DNA of 64,000 nt from NCBI GenBank assembly GCA_020632925.1, contig JACKER010000031.1:1-64000 (forward strand), given 5' to 3'. This document shows, piece by piece, positions 16,757 through 25,212 of the stretch. Every line of letters starts with the position of its first letter. Positions within the stretch are counted from its first letter, which is position 1. Origin of the DNA: Alphaproteobacteria bacterium. GTDB lineage: Bacteria > Myxococcota_A > UBA796 > GCA-2862545. The translations under genes and the position numbers were made by a program. The notes beneath the pieces are model-generated. The model ran no database searches and had not been told where the DNA came from. It saw only the letters and a list, made by a program, of their open reading frames with translations.

Positions 16757-19065
16757 CAGTACGCCGCCTCGATGCCCAGCGCGGGGAGGATGGGGACGAA
16801 GGCCAGCACCTGCGGCTCCAGGTAGAGATCGTCGTACGTGGTGTACAACGGGTTGCGGGCGTTCGTCGCGTTGAACACGTCGAGGTAGACCGTCCAGCGC
16901 GCGCGCTTCGCGGTCCAGGACTTGTCGATGCGGGCATCGATCCGTCGATAGAGGCGGTACCGGTCGGCGTTGCGCGGACCCTCGAGCCCCTCCCATCGGT
17001 CGTTCTGGGGGAGGTAGTTCGGCTGCAGGGGCGTGAAGACGAGCCCCGACGCGAGCTGGCCACGCCCAGACAGCGTCCACTGGTGACCGAGCGAGAAGCC
17101 ATAGACGGCGACCAGGTTGAACGGGATGTCACTCTCCGCTCGGTAGTCGAACGTGTCCGTCCATCGCAGGCTGCGCCCGACGGAGGACGCGATCCAGCCG
17201 AAGCGATCCCCCACCGGCTGGCTCCGGAGCTGGAGCTCGACGCCGGCGGCGCGTCCGCGGGCCGACAGCCATCGGGGGACCTCCTGGAGGAAGACCGGAC
17301 CGGTGTCGGTCGCCGATCCCGGCGCGATCACCCAGCGATCGTCGCGGACGACGAGATCCCACATCTCGGTCTGGTAGGCGGCGAGGGTCAGCCCGAGGCC
17401 CGACGGCCAGCGACCCTCGAGCCCGACCGTGAACTGGGCGGCGCGCGTGACCGACAGGTCGTCGCCGGCGAAGCCCTGCGCCACCTGCGCCAGCCCCGGG
17501 CCCTGGGAGAGCAGCCCGGCGTAGCCGATCAGATCGACGCTGTCGGACAGGTGCAGCCGCGTGTTGAGGCGCGGCTCGGGCACGAGCGTGGTCCGATCCA
17601 GGAGGTGGTGGACGGACACGCGCAGCCCGGGAGCGAGACGCAGCGGGCCTGGCGCGGTCACGAGCTCCGCGAACGGACCGGCGAACACCTTCGTCGCGGT
17701 CGTGGTCGCGTGCTCGGGATCGGTCGCCAGCGCGAGGATGGCGAGGGCGCGCCCGGGCTGGACGATGAGGTCCGCGCCGTACCGGAGCTCGAAGGCGCGG
17801 GACAGGTCGAAGCGACCGTCGTGCCCCGCCGAGAGCCACCAGGTCTCGAGCCGCGCGAACTGGACGCTGGAGGCGCCGACCAGGCCGAGATCGGGGACCA
17901 CGTTCTGCTGGATGTCGCGACCGAAGATGGCCCAGGTCGACCAGCTGCCGTCCAGCGTGCCGGGGTCGTGGTCCCAGCGCGCGGCGATCCGGAAGAAGCG
18001 CGTGTCGATCAGCGCGTTCGGATCGTAGGGGAGGGTGTTCGGGGCCGGCGGGTCGGGACGCCCGTCGCCGTCGGCGTCGGGGCGCTCGGGGATCAGCCCG
18101 ATGCCGTCGCGGGCGCCGAGCCAGGTGAACGAGAGCACGTCGCGCCCGTAGTCGCGCTCGAGGCGGGCCTGGTAGTCCTCGTAGGGGAAGCGGATGGACG
18201 CCTCGCGGACCGCGGGATCCTCGAGGCCCTGCGCGACGCGCGCACCCCAGGCCACGCCCTGGATGAGCGTGCTGACCCAGGCCTTGCGGCCCGCCATGCG
18301 CAGGGTCCAGTCGTGGTCGAGGTTCGCGGCCACGGACCCGCCATAGTCCAGCAGGTCGAAGTGCACGCGCCCGTGCAGCCCCGGATCCGCCACGCCGTGC
18401 TCGGTGCGGGCCTGGATGACCGCCTGGCTCACGTCGCCGAAGCGCGGTGGCACGGCGCCCGGGTAGAACTCGATGTCCGCGAGCAGGTCGGGGTTCACGA
18501 TCGACCGACCGACCAGGAAGTGGAACAGGAAGGGGACGCGGATGCCGTCGACGTAGGCGGCCGTGTTCCAGGCCTCGGCACCCCGCGCCACGATGTCGCC
18601 CGACAGGTCTGGCCCACGGGAGACGGAGGGCAGGGACTGGAGCGCGCGGATGGGGTCGCCGAACGAGCCGGGGACCCGCCGCAGCTCCTCGGCGGACAGC
18701 ACCTGGCGGGCGACCTCCTCGCGCATCTCGCCGTAGACCACGATCTCGTCGTCCCAGGAGAACCGATCGACGTAGTACCGGACCTCGAGCGACTCCCCGG
18801 TCGCCAGGGCCTCCGCGAAGGTCTGACCGCGATGGTCGGTGGCCGTGACCACGACCTCGAGCGGGCCGGCGGGAACCTCGAGGCGGAAGGTGCCGTCCTC
18901 GGCGGCGGTGGTCGCGACCTCCCCGTCGCCGGTGGTCGAGCGCGCGACGATCGAGGCGCCACCGAGCCGTGCGCCGCTGCCACGCTCCAGCACGAGCCCG
19001 GTCAGCGTCGCCGTCTCCGTGGGCGCTTCCTGCGCCCAGGCGGCCGTGGCGAGCCAGGGGATCAC
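16756..19065 (-). CDS. TonB-dependent outer-membrane receptor with carboxypeptidase-regulatory-like domain
   Basis: 769 residues. Signal peptide (MIPWLATAAWAQEA), then a CarboxypepD_reg-like beta domain (about 20-95: ATLTGLVLERGSGARLGGASI), plug (about 115-230: LRRVPGSFGDPIRALQSLPSV, ARGAEAWNTAAYVDGIRVP, IEFYPGAVPPRFG) and beta barrel to the C-terminus. This layout is typical of energy-dependent receptors for large ligands, and in Myxococcota also of surface sensing. Start GTG 19065 lies 4 bases after the preceding stop, without a ribosome site of its own, suggesting coupled translation. Substrate unknown; its operon partners are two lipoproteins and a kinase, not an uptake transporter. Confidence 0.86.
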   Translation of the reverse strand: MIPWLATAAWAQEAPTETATLTGLVLERGSGARLGGASIVARSTTGDGEVATTAAEDGTFRLEVPAGPLEVVVTATDHRGQTFAEALATGESLEVRYYVDRFSWDDEIVVYGEMREEVARQVLSAEELRRVPGSFGDPIRALQSLPSVSRGPDLSGDIVARGAEAWNTAAYVDGIRVPFLFHFLVGRSIVNPDLLADIEFYPGAVPPRFGDVSQAVIQARTEHGVADPGLHGRVHFDLLDYGGSVAANLDHDWTLRMAGRKAWVSTLIQGVAWGARVAQGLEDPAVREASIRFPYEDYQARLERDYGRDVLSFTWLGARDGIGLIPERPDADGDGRPDPPAPNTLPYDPNALIDTRFFRIAARWDHDPGTLDGSWSTWAIFGRDIQQNVVPDLGLVGASSVQFARLETWWLSAGHDGRFDLSRAFELRYGADLIVQPGRALAILALATDPEHATTTATKVFAGPFAELVTAPGPLRLAPGLRVSVHHLLDRTTLVPEPRLNTRLHLSDSVDLIGYAGLLSQGPGLAQVAQGFAGDDLSVTRAAQFTVGLEGRWPSGLGLTLAAYQTEMWDLVVRDDRWVIAPGSATDTGPVFLQEVPRWLSARGRAAGVELQLRSQPVGDRFGWIASSVGRSLRWTDTFDYRAESDIPFNLVAVYGFSLGHQWTLSGRGQLASGLVFTPLQPNYLPQNDRWEGLEGPRNADRYRLYRRIDARIDKSWTAKRARWTVYLDVFNATNARNPLYTTYDDLYLEPQVLAFVPILPALGIEAAY

Positions 19066-19069
19066 CCGG

Positions 19070-19591
19070 TCAGTACGTGGTCGTGAAGGTCGCCGAGTAC
19101 CAGATCGTGGCGTCGCCGACGCTCACCGGGAAGCTCAGCTGGAAGGCGTACCCGGGCTTCCAGAGGTCCCGCAGCGCGAGCGCGTCCTGGACCTCGATGG
19201 TGGTGGGTACGTTGCGGTTGCTGGGGGTCAGCGCGTCCGACCAGCTCTGGCCCGGGGGCAGCACGACCTCGGTGAAGCCGTCGGTGCCGCCGCTCCAGGG
19301 CTGGTGCACGGCGAACAGCGGGTGTTGCCGACCCTCGCGCCACCAGGTCGAGACCAGGCGGTCCAGGTCGACGGTGACCACCGTGGCACCCGTGTTGGTC
19401 AGGGTCAGCTCGAGGGCGACGCACATCGGCGCGTCGGTGTCGGTGCACTCGGTCATGATGCGCACCGGCTTCAGCGCCACCTGGACCGGGACGGCCTCGA
19501 CGGGAGCGCTCGGCTCGAAGTGGCCGGTGGCTACGAGGTCCTTGGCCTTGGGTCCATCCTTCGCGAGCGCCATCCCCACCAGCAGCAGCAT
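19070..19591 (-). CDS. Secreted beta-sandwich protein of unknown function
   Basis: 173 residues beginning MLLLVGMALAKDGPKAKDL, a short signal peptide. The body includes LELTLTNTGATVVTVDLDRLVSTWW and VVLPPGQSWSDALTPSNRNVP, typical of an immunoglobulin-like fold, with two cysteines (TECTDTDAPMCV). ATG 19591 is preceded by a purine-rich GGGGGAAGG. It is the first gene of the receptor/kinase operon running to 13439; the UbiB-family gene ends 33 bases upstream and may share the transcript. Confidence 0.7.
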   Translation of the reverse strand: MLLLVGMALAKDGPKAKDLVATGHFEPSAPVEAVPVQVALKPVRIMTECTDTDAPMCVALELTLTNTGATVVTVDLDRLVSTWWREGRQHPLFAVHQPWSGGTDGFTEVVLPPGQSWSDALTPSNRNVPTTIEVQDALALRDLWKPGYAFQLSFPVSVGDATIWYSATFTTTY

Positions 19592-19624
19592 CCTTCCCCC
19601 CTCGCGCACCCTATCTCTGTCGCC

Positions 19625-21223
19625 TCAGGCGCGGCGCGTCCAGGCGAGCCCGAGCGCCGAGGTCGCGAACGCCAGCCCGCCGAGCACGAGCCACACCCGG
19701 TCTCCCGTGGCCCCACCCACGCCGAGGGCGACCAGCGCGAGGCCCTGGAGACCGCCGAGCAGCATCAGCCGCGAGAGCTGGCGTTCACCGTCCGGCGAGA
19801 GCTGCCAGGTGGAGCGGGTCACGAGGTGGCCGGCGTCGGCGCGGCGCAGGACCCGCGCGAGCTGGGTGGGGACGTCGATGAGCGCGTCGTCGGCATCCAT
19901 CAGGCGGCCGACGAGGTGGCGCGCGAGCGAGGGCCAGTCCTGGGCGAGCTGACCGGCGAGGCGCGGCAGGAAGCGCCGGGCGAGCTCGGTCGTCGTCAGC
20001 GACGGGTCGAGCGTCTTGATCGCGCCGTCGAGCGTACCGAAGACCTTGTCCAGGAAGAACAGGTCGGGCGGGAAGGCCACCCGATAGCGCACGACGAAGC
20101 CCATCATGAGCTCCATCTGCTGGTGGACGTCGGCGTGGCCGCCGAGCCGGAACAGGTCGCGGAGATCCCGCGCGAGCGCGCGCTGGTCGACGTCGTAGTC
20201 GACGAGCCCGTGGCGGAGCAGGTGGTCGGCGAGCCGCTCGTGGTCGCGATCGGACAGGTCGCGCACGAGGTCGGCCAGCGCGCGGAGCGTGGCGCGGTCG
20301 AAGCGGCCGGCCATCCCGAAGTCGATCAGCGCCAGCCGCCCATCGGCCAGGACCATGAGGTTGCCGGGGTGCGGGTCGGCGTGGAAGAACCCGTGGACGA
20401 ACACCTGCGAGAGCACGACGTCCACGAGCTTCTGTGCGATCGCTCCCAGGTCGTGTCCGGCCGCTCGCAGCCGCTCGATCTCGCTGACCTTGACGCCGTC
20501 GACGAACCCGAGCGTCAGCACCCGCTGGCTCGTGTGCTCCCAGTGGACCTCGGGGATGACGATCTGCGGGTCGGCGGCGTGCTGCTCGCGGAACGCGTCG
20601 GTGTTCCTGCCCTCGGTGACGTAGTCGAGCTCGCGCAGGATGCTGTGCTCGAACTCGCGTACGATGGCGACGGGGTCGATGGGGCCGAGCACGCCGCTCG
20701 CCTTCGCGACCGACGCCGCGCCGCGGAGGATGGCGAGGTCCCGGCGGATCGTGGTCTCGATGCCCGGCCGCTGGACCTTGACCACCGCCGCGGTCCCGTC
20801 GCGCAGCACCACGCGGTGCACCTGGCCGATGCTGGCCGAGGCGAGCGCCCGCTCCTCGATGCTCGCGAACACCTCGGTGACGGGCGCGTGCAGGTCGCCC
20901 TCGATCACCTCGCGGATCGGCTCGTACGGGAGCGGGGCGACGGCGTCCTGGAGCTTGCGGAACTCGACGACGTAGGCGTGGGGCAGCAGGTCGGGGCGCG
21001 TCGAGAGGATCTGGCCCATCTTCACGAACGTCGGCCCGAGCTCCTCGAACAGGCGCCGCACGCGCTCGGGCTCGGTCAGGCCGGCGGCCTCCTCACCGCC
21101 CCGCTGGAACTCCTTCGGCGCGAGCTGAGGCATGCCCACGGCGTCGAGCACGAAGCCGAGGTCGTGCTTGACCAGCAGGGCTCCGATCTCGGCGTAGCGA
21201 CGCTGACGTTCGATGAGCTCCAT
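19625..21223 (-). CDS. ABC1/UbiB-family atypical kinase
   Basis: 532 residues with all UbiB-family marks: KMGQILSTR (KxGQ), ASASIGQVHR (Ala-rich loop replacing the glycine loop), VVKVQRPG lysine, FFHADPHPGN catalytic loop and LIDFGMAG metal-binding motif. The C-terminus has two membrane helices (LMLLGGLQGLALVALGVGG, VWLVLGGLAFATSALGLAW). The family supports ubiquinone biosynthesis or lipid homeostasis through ATPase activity. ATG 21223 (MELIERQRRYAEI) is preferred over GTG 21238. Divergent from the small membrane protein gene with a 23-base gap. Confidence 0.9.
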   Translation of the reverse strand: MELIERQRRYAEIGALLVKHDLGFVLDAVGMPQLAPKEFQRGGEEAAGLTEPERVRRLFEELGPTFVKMGQILSTRPDLLPHAYVVEFRKLQDAVAPLPYEPIREVIEGDLHAPVTEVFASIEERALASASIGQVHRVVLRDGTAAVVKVQRPGIETTIRRDLAILRGAASVAKASGVLGPIDPVAIVREFEHSILRELDYVTEGRNTDAFREQHAADPQIVIPEVHWEHTSQRVLTLGFVDGVKVSEIERLRAAGHDLGAIAQKLVDVVLSQVFVHGFFHADPHPGNLMVLADGRLALIDFGMAGRFDRATLRALADLVRDLSDRDHERLADHLLRHGLVDYDVDQRALARDLRDLFRLGGHADVHQQMELMMGFVVRYRVAFPPDLFFLDKVFGTLDGAIKTLDPSLTTTELARRFLPRLAGQLAQDWPSLARHLVGRLMDADDALIDVPTQLARVLRRADAGHLVTRSTWQLSPDGERQLSRLMLLGGLQGLALVALGVGGATGDRVWLVLGGLAFATSALGLAWTRRA

Positions 21224-21246
21224 GCGCGGATGGTACACGTAGGGGC

Positions 21247-21600
21247 ATGCGAACGCTCCTCTACGGTGTCGCCCTGTCCCTGATGGGCGCCGCGTTCCTC
21301 CCCCTGCCGTTGTTGGGGTGGGCGCGGGCGCTGCTGGGCTTCTCGGGCATCGGGCTGTGGTCCGCGCTGCAGTGGTGGGGGCCGGGCGGCGAGCCGAGCT
21401 CGGACCCCGAGCGGAAGCCGAAGCCTCGCCTGCGGGGCGACCTCGGGCTGCGCGGGACGCCGCGGCTGTCGGGGACGGACCCGCTGGACGCGATCTGGGG
21501 CACTCAGGCCTCGTTCCCGACCGCGCCCGAAGACGTGGGCTTCGACAACGCCCACCACCTCGTGATCCACGACGACGACGACGACGGCGCCATCACCTGA
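21247..21600 (+). CDS. Small two-helix membrane protein with Asp-rich tail
   Basis: 117 residues: two hydrophobic helices (MRTLLYGVALSLMGAAFLPL and WARALLGFSGIGLWSALQWW), a Pro/Arg-rich middle, and a tail ending HHLVIHDDDDDGAIT. No family recognised. It is divergent from the UbiB-family gene and overlaps the convergent FHA gene by 8 bases. No strong ribosome site precedes ATG 21247, so it may be a leaderless or weakly translated gene. Confidence 0.6.
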   Translation: MRTLLYGVALSLMGAAFLPLPLLGWARALLGFSGIGLWSALQWWGPGGEPSSDPERKPKPRLRGDLGLRGTPRLSGTDPLDAIWGTQASFPTAPEDVGFDNAHHLVIHDDDDDGAIT

Positions 21601-22468
21601 GGGTGACGCCCGCGACGTGGAGGCGGGTGCGCCCGGGGCGCCGCTCCACGAACCACCGCTCGAAGCCCGCCCGCTCGGCCTGCGCGCGCACGCGATGGAC
21701 GAGCACGTTGAGGTTGTTGGGGAGCTTGTCCCAGCGCGCTCGACCCCAGATCGCACGGCGCAGCTCGTCGTCCTCCACCCAGCCTCGCCCGGGGCCCGGC
21801 GGATCGTCACGTCGACGCGTCGCCAGCGCCGCGAGCAGGGCCACGCGGTGGTCCGCGCGGAAGCGGCACGTGCGGGATCCCTCCGACAGGAGCGCCTCGT
21901 CGCGTCCCAGATCGACCTCGAGGCGGTAGGGGAGGGGGCCCGTGCTGGGCCGGACGGTCGCGGTGTGGTGGTCCTCCTCCAGGACCCAGCGCTGGTCGCC
22001 GCAGGTGAAGGGCGCGTCGAGCTCGATCTGGGCGACCTCCTCGCCCCCGATGGCCAGCCAGGTGCCGTCCTCGCGGAACAGCAGCTCGCCGCCCGGGAGG
22101 GCCAGTCGTGGGGCGCGAACGCTGTGGGCGACGGGCCCGTCCACCTGCACCACCCGCATCGGGAGCCCGGGTTCCACGCCCCCGCCGGCGACCCGGAGAC
22201 GCACGTCGGGTCCGAGCGCCAGGACGTCGCCTTCCGCCAGCGAGGTGGGGCCGTCCAGGCGGCGCTCCCGCAGGAAGGTGCCGTTCGTGCTCCCCAGATC
22301 GCGGACCACGAGCTGATCGCCCTCGGTCCAGACGACCGCGTGGTGCCCGCTCACACCGGCGTCGCGGAGCACGAGATCGTTGGTGGAGGAACGCCCGATG
22401 CGCACCCCGTCCGCGCCGACCGTGCAGCTGTGGACGACGTGGTCGCCGTTGAGCACCTCGAGCCTCAC
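21593..22468 (-). CDS. FHA-domain protein with C-terminal winged-helix DNA-binding domain
   Basis: 291 residues. FHA domain (1-90) with its phosphothreonine-binding marks: IGRSSTNDLVL, SGHHAVV and DLGSTNGTFL. The middle (about 110-200) is beta-rich and unassigned. The C-terminus (about 205-291) resembles an OmpR/SARP-type winged helix: ELRRAIWGRARWDKLPNNLN, VLVHRVRAQAERAG, VERRPGRTRLHV. Start GTG 22468 overlaps the previous stop as GTGA. As the third gene of a two-kinase operon it is a natural phosphorylation-dependent reader that could act directly on DNA. Confidence 0.82.
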   Translation of the reverse strand: MRLEVLNGDHVVHSCTVGADGVRIGRSSTNDLVLRDAGVSGHHAVVWTEGDQLVVRDLGSTNGTFLRERRLDGPTSLAEGDVLALGPDVRLRVAGGGVEPGLPMRVVQVDGPVAHSVRAPRLALPGGELLFREDGTWLAIGGEEVAQIELDAPFTCGDQRWVLEEDHHTATVRPSTGPLPYRLEVDLGRDEALLSEGSRTCRFRADHRVALLAALATRRRDDPPGPGRGWVEDDELRRAIWGRARWDKLPNNLNVLVHRVRAQAERAGFERWFVERRPGRTRLHVAGVTLR

Positions 22469-25212
22469 GGCACGACGCTCCCGAGCCGCTCGTGGACCTC
22501 CGCGCGCAGCTCCGGCGACGATCGCTCCAGGGCGAGGGCCAGGATCCGTTCCAGGCCGTCGACGTCGACGATCTCGTTCTGCAGCCCGTCGAGCGCGTCA
22601 CGCGCGAAGCCCAGGGCGGCGCGAGGGTCGCGGGCCGACGCCCAGCACACCAGCGACAGGATGGCCTCCATCTCGCTGAAACATATGCTGCGAGCTCGTT
22701 CGAGCAAGGGTTCCGCGTCGGCCCGCGCCCGGTCGTCGCGCCCGTCCAGCAGGGCGTACACGCAGGCGTCGGTCGCGGGCACCAACCGCTCGACCTCCCC
22801 GCCGGCGAGCTGCGCAGCGCGGTGGGCCGCCTCCCACGCGAGGTCGTAGCTCCCGCGTCGCGCGTGGAGCCTGGCGCGGACCTGGAGCACCGGCGCGATC
22901 TCGACGCCGCGCGCGTCTCGCTCTGCACGCTCCAGGCACAGCTCGGCCTCCTCGACCCGCCCCAGCTCGAGCAGGGCGGAGGCCCGCATCCGCAGCAGGT
23001 CGGGCGTGGGGTCGGGCACGTCGCAGGTCGCCGCCTGCTCCTCGAAGCGGCCCAGGCGCCCGAGGGTGTAGCTGCGGGTCCCGCGCCAGGTGTGTCGGCG
23101 GTCCACGGCCTCGGCGGGGATCGCGTCGAGGTGCGCGAGCGCCTCCTCGAGGTGGCCCCGGAAGGTGGCCGCGGACGCGAGCAGCGATCGGGTGCTCCCG
23201 CGATCGTCGGGGGTGAGATCGCTCCGCTCGAGGAAGGCCCGCGCCTCGGCTTCGGCGCCGTCGAGGTCACCGCAGCGCAGGCGGCAGTGCATGTGGTTGC
23301 GCACGGTCGTGCGCCAGCGCGGGTGTGAGGGCCCGGGTCCGGCATCGAGGACGGTGAGCAGCGTCTCCGCGTGCGCGAGGACGGTCGCGTAGGGGGCCGT
23401 CGCGGCGATGGCGGCGTCGAGCGCGGTGGCGAGGTCCGTCGCCGCCCGGTCGAGCTCGCCGGCCCACCACCAGCAGCGCCCCCGACGCTCCGCCTCCTCG
23501 TCGGGGAGCTGCTCCGCCGCCCGCCGTGCCTCCTCGCCGGTGGCCGTCTCCAGGCAGACCTGGCGCCACCGGGGATCGGCGCCACGCCGCGACAGCGCGG
23601 CCACCACGGCCCGATCCCGCTCGAGGCGCTCCACGTTCGCCAGCCGCTCGCGCCAGGGTGCCAGCCGGTCGCCGGGCACGGACCACCGTGGCCAGGTGGT
23701 GGGCAGGAAGCCCGTGTCGCCCCGACGCAGGTGGCCGGCGTCGGACAGATCCTGCAGCCAGGCGCGAGCCAGACCGGGCCGTCCGGCCACGCGGTCCACG
23801 AGGTCCGACGCGAACGCGGGCGCCAGCGGGAGCAGCTCGGCCAGGGCGCGGCGGGTGGCGTCGTCGTCGAGCGGGCCCACGTCGATCGGCTCGCCTGCGC
23901 CTCCGACGGTGACCAGCAACGCCGGGGTCCCCGTGTCGCGGACCCTGTCCCACCACCCGGTCGGCGCTCCGTCCGCCACCACCACCCGCGGCCCCGGCTC
24001 GAGCGCGAGCAGGTCGGCCAGCAACGTGTCGTCCGCCCCGCGCTGCCACCGGTCGATCCAGGCGGGAGGGGCACCGCGCCGGTGGAGCCAGCGGGCGGCT
24101 CGCCCCACGTCGGTGAGCGCCAGGGCCTGCTCCAGCTGCTCGCGGGGCGTCGCGGCGTCGCGCAGCCACCAGGTGCTGGCGCCCACCTCGGCCGCCCGAT
24201 GACCCAGCCAGCTCGCGAGGAAGGAGCGCCCGCAGCCCTCCGCTCCGCCCACGGAGATCGCGACGGGCCCGTCGGCTGACCGGCGCAACGCCTCCCAGAG
24301 CGCGTCCTGCTCCCGCTCCCGTCCCACCACGGCCGGCGTGCGCCAACCGAGCAGCAGGCGGCTCGACGTGCGGAGGAGGTGGTCGGGGAGGGGAGCGCGC
24401 TCGAGGTGGGTCTCGGGGACGGGCAGATCCGGCGCGGCGGGCGCCGCGGACACGGAGACCGGCTGCGCCGCGGCGGGACGCGTGACCTCGGTGAGGGAGG
24501 CCGGGACGGGGCGAGCAGCCGCACCCACGGCCGAGGGGAGGCGGAGCAGCGCCTCCGCGGCGCACCGCGGGCGGGTCGAGGGATCGGGGTGCGCGAGCCA
24601 CGCCGACCAGGAGGCGAGCGGCTCGTCCGACGGATCCGCCCAGGTCGTCGCCATCCGGCCGACCGCATACAGGTCCGTCCAGGGCCCGAGCTCGGCGTCC
24701 GGGTCGGCCTGCTCGGGCGCGCGCCAGCCCGCGCTCCCCGCGGTGGGCATGCTGTCCCGCCGTCCACGCACCCTCGCGACCCCGAAGTCCGCGAGCAACA
24801 GCTCGCCGCTCGCCGACCACAGGAGGTTGCCGGGCTTCAGGTCCCGGTGCAGCACGCCCCGCGCGTGGGCGTGGGCCAACGCCCCGAGGAGCGAGCGGAG
24901 CACGGTGTCGAGCGCGCGCGCCGTGGCGGGTGGTCGGTCGCGCAGGGTCCCGGTCGCGAGCTCCATCGCGAACCAGGCGAGATCGCCTTGCTCGCCAGCG
25001 TCGTGCACGGCGACCACGTGGCGGTGCCGCAGGCGGGCCACGGCCTCCACCTCGTGGCGCACGGCGGCACGCTCGGCGTCGCTCGTCGACGGCAGGAGCT
25101 TGATGGCGACCCGCGCGCGCGTGGCGCGGTGCGTGGCGGACCACACCTCGCCCCAGCCGCCCCGACCGAGGAGAGCGGACAGCTGGAACCCGCCGAGATC
25201 GGCGCCGATCAG
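22465..25212 (-). CDS. Ser/Thr kinase - ATPase-like - TPR protein, CTG start
   Basis: 915 residues when started at CTG 25212, which overlaps the upstream kinase stop as CTGA. The first ATG/GTG/TTG in frame (GTG 25146) would remove the glycine loop LLGRGGWGEVW, so CTG is the best start. Kinase (1-265): VAIKLL, HRDLKPGNLLW, DFGVAR, SAGWRAPEQ. Then a STAND/AAA-like region (about 310-560) whose Walker A is GGAEGCGRS, with Arg in place of Lys, and helical TPR-like repeats to the end. The layout matches the genes at 42276 and 49574. Coupled to the FHA gene downstream by GTGA. Confidence 0.83.
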   Translation of the reverse strand: MIGADLGGFQLSALLGRGGWGEVWSATHRATRARVAIKLLPSTSDAERAAVRHEVEAVARLRHRHVVAVHDAGEQGDLAWFAMELATGTLRDRPPATARALDTVLRSLLGALAHAHARGVLHRDLKPGNLLWSASGELLLADFGVARVRGRRDSMPTAGSAGWRAPEQADPDAELGPWTDLYAVGRMATTWADPSDEPLASWSAWLAHPDPSTRPRCAAEALLRLPSAVGAAARPVPASLTEVTRPAAAQPVSVSAAPAAPDLPVPETHLERAPLPDHLLRTSSRLLLGWRTPAVVGREREQDALWEALRRSADGPVAISVGGAEGCGRSFLASWLGHRAAEVGASTWWLRDAATPREQLEQALALTDVGRAARWLHRRGAPPAWIDRWQRGADDTLLADLLALEPGPRVVVADGAPTGWWDRVRDTGTPALLVTVGGAGEPIDVGPLDDDATRRALAELLPLAPAFASDLVDRVAGRPGLARAWLQDLSDAGHLRRGDTGFLPTTWPRWSVPGDRLAPWRERLANVERLERDRAVVAALSRRGADPRWRQVCLETATGEEARRAAEQLPDEEAERRGRCWWWAGELDRAATDLATALDAAIAATAPYATVLAHAETLLTVLDAGPGPSHPRWRTTVRNHMHCRLRCGDLDGAEAEARAFLERSDLTPDDRGSTRSLLASAATFRGHLEEALAHLDAIPAEAVDRRHTWRGTRSYTLGRLGRFEEQAATCDVPDPTPDLLRMRASALLELGRVEEAELCLERAERDARGVEIAPVLQVRARLHARRGSYDLAWEAAHRAAQLAGGEVERLVPATDACVYALLDGRDDRARADAEPLLERARSICFSEMEAILSLVCWASARDPRAALGFARDALDGLQNEIVDVDGLERILALALERSSPELRAEVHERLGSVVP

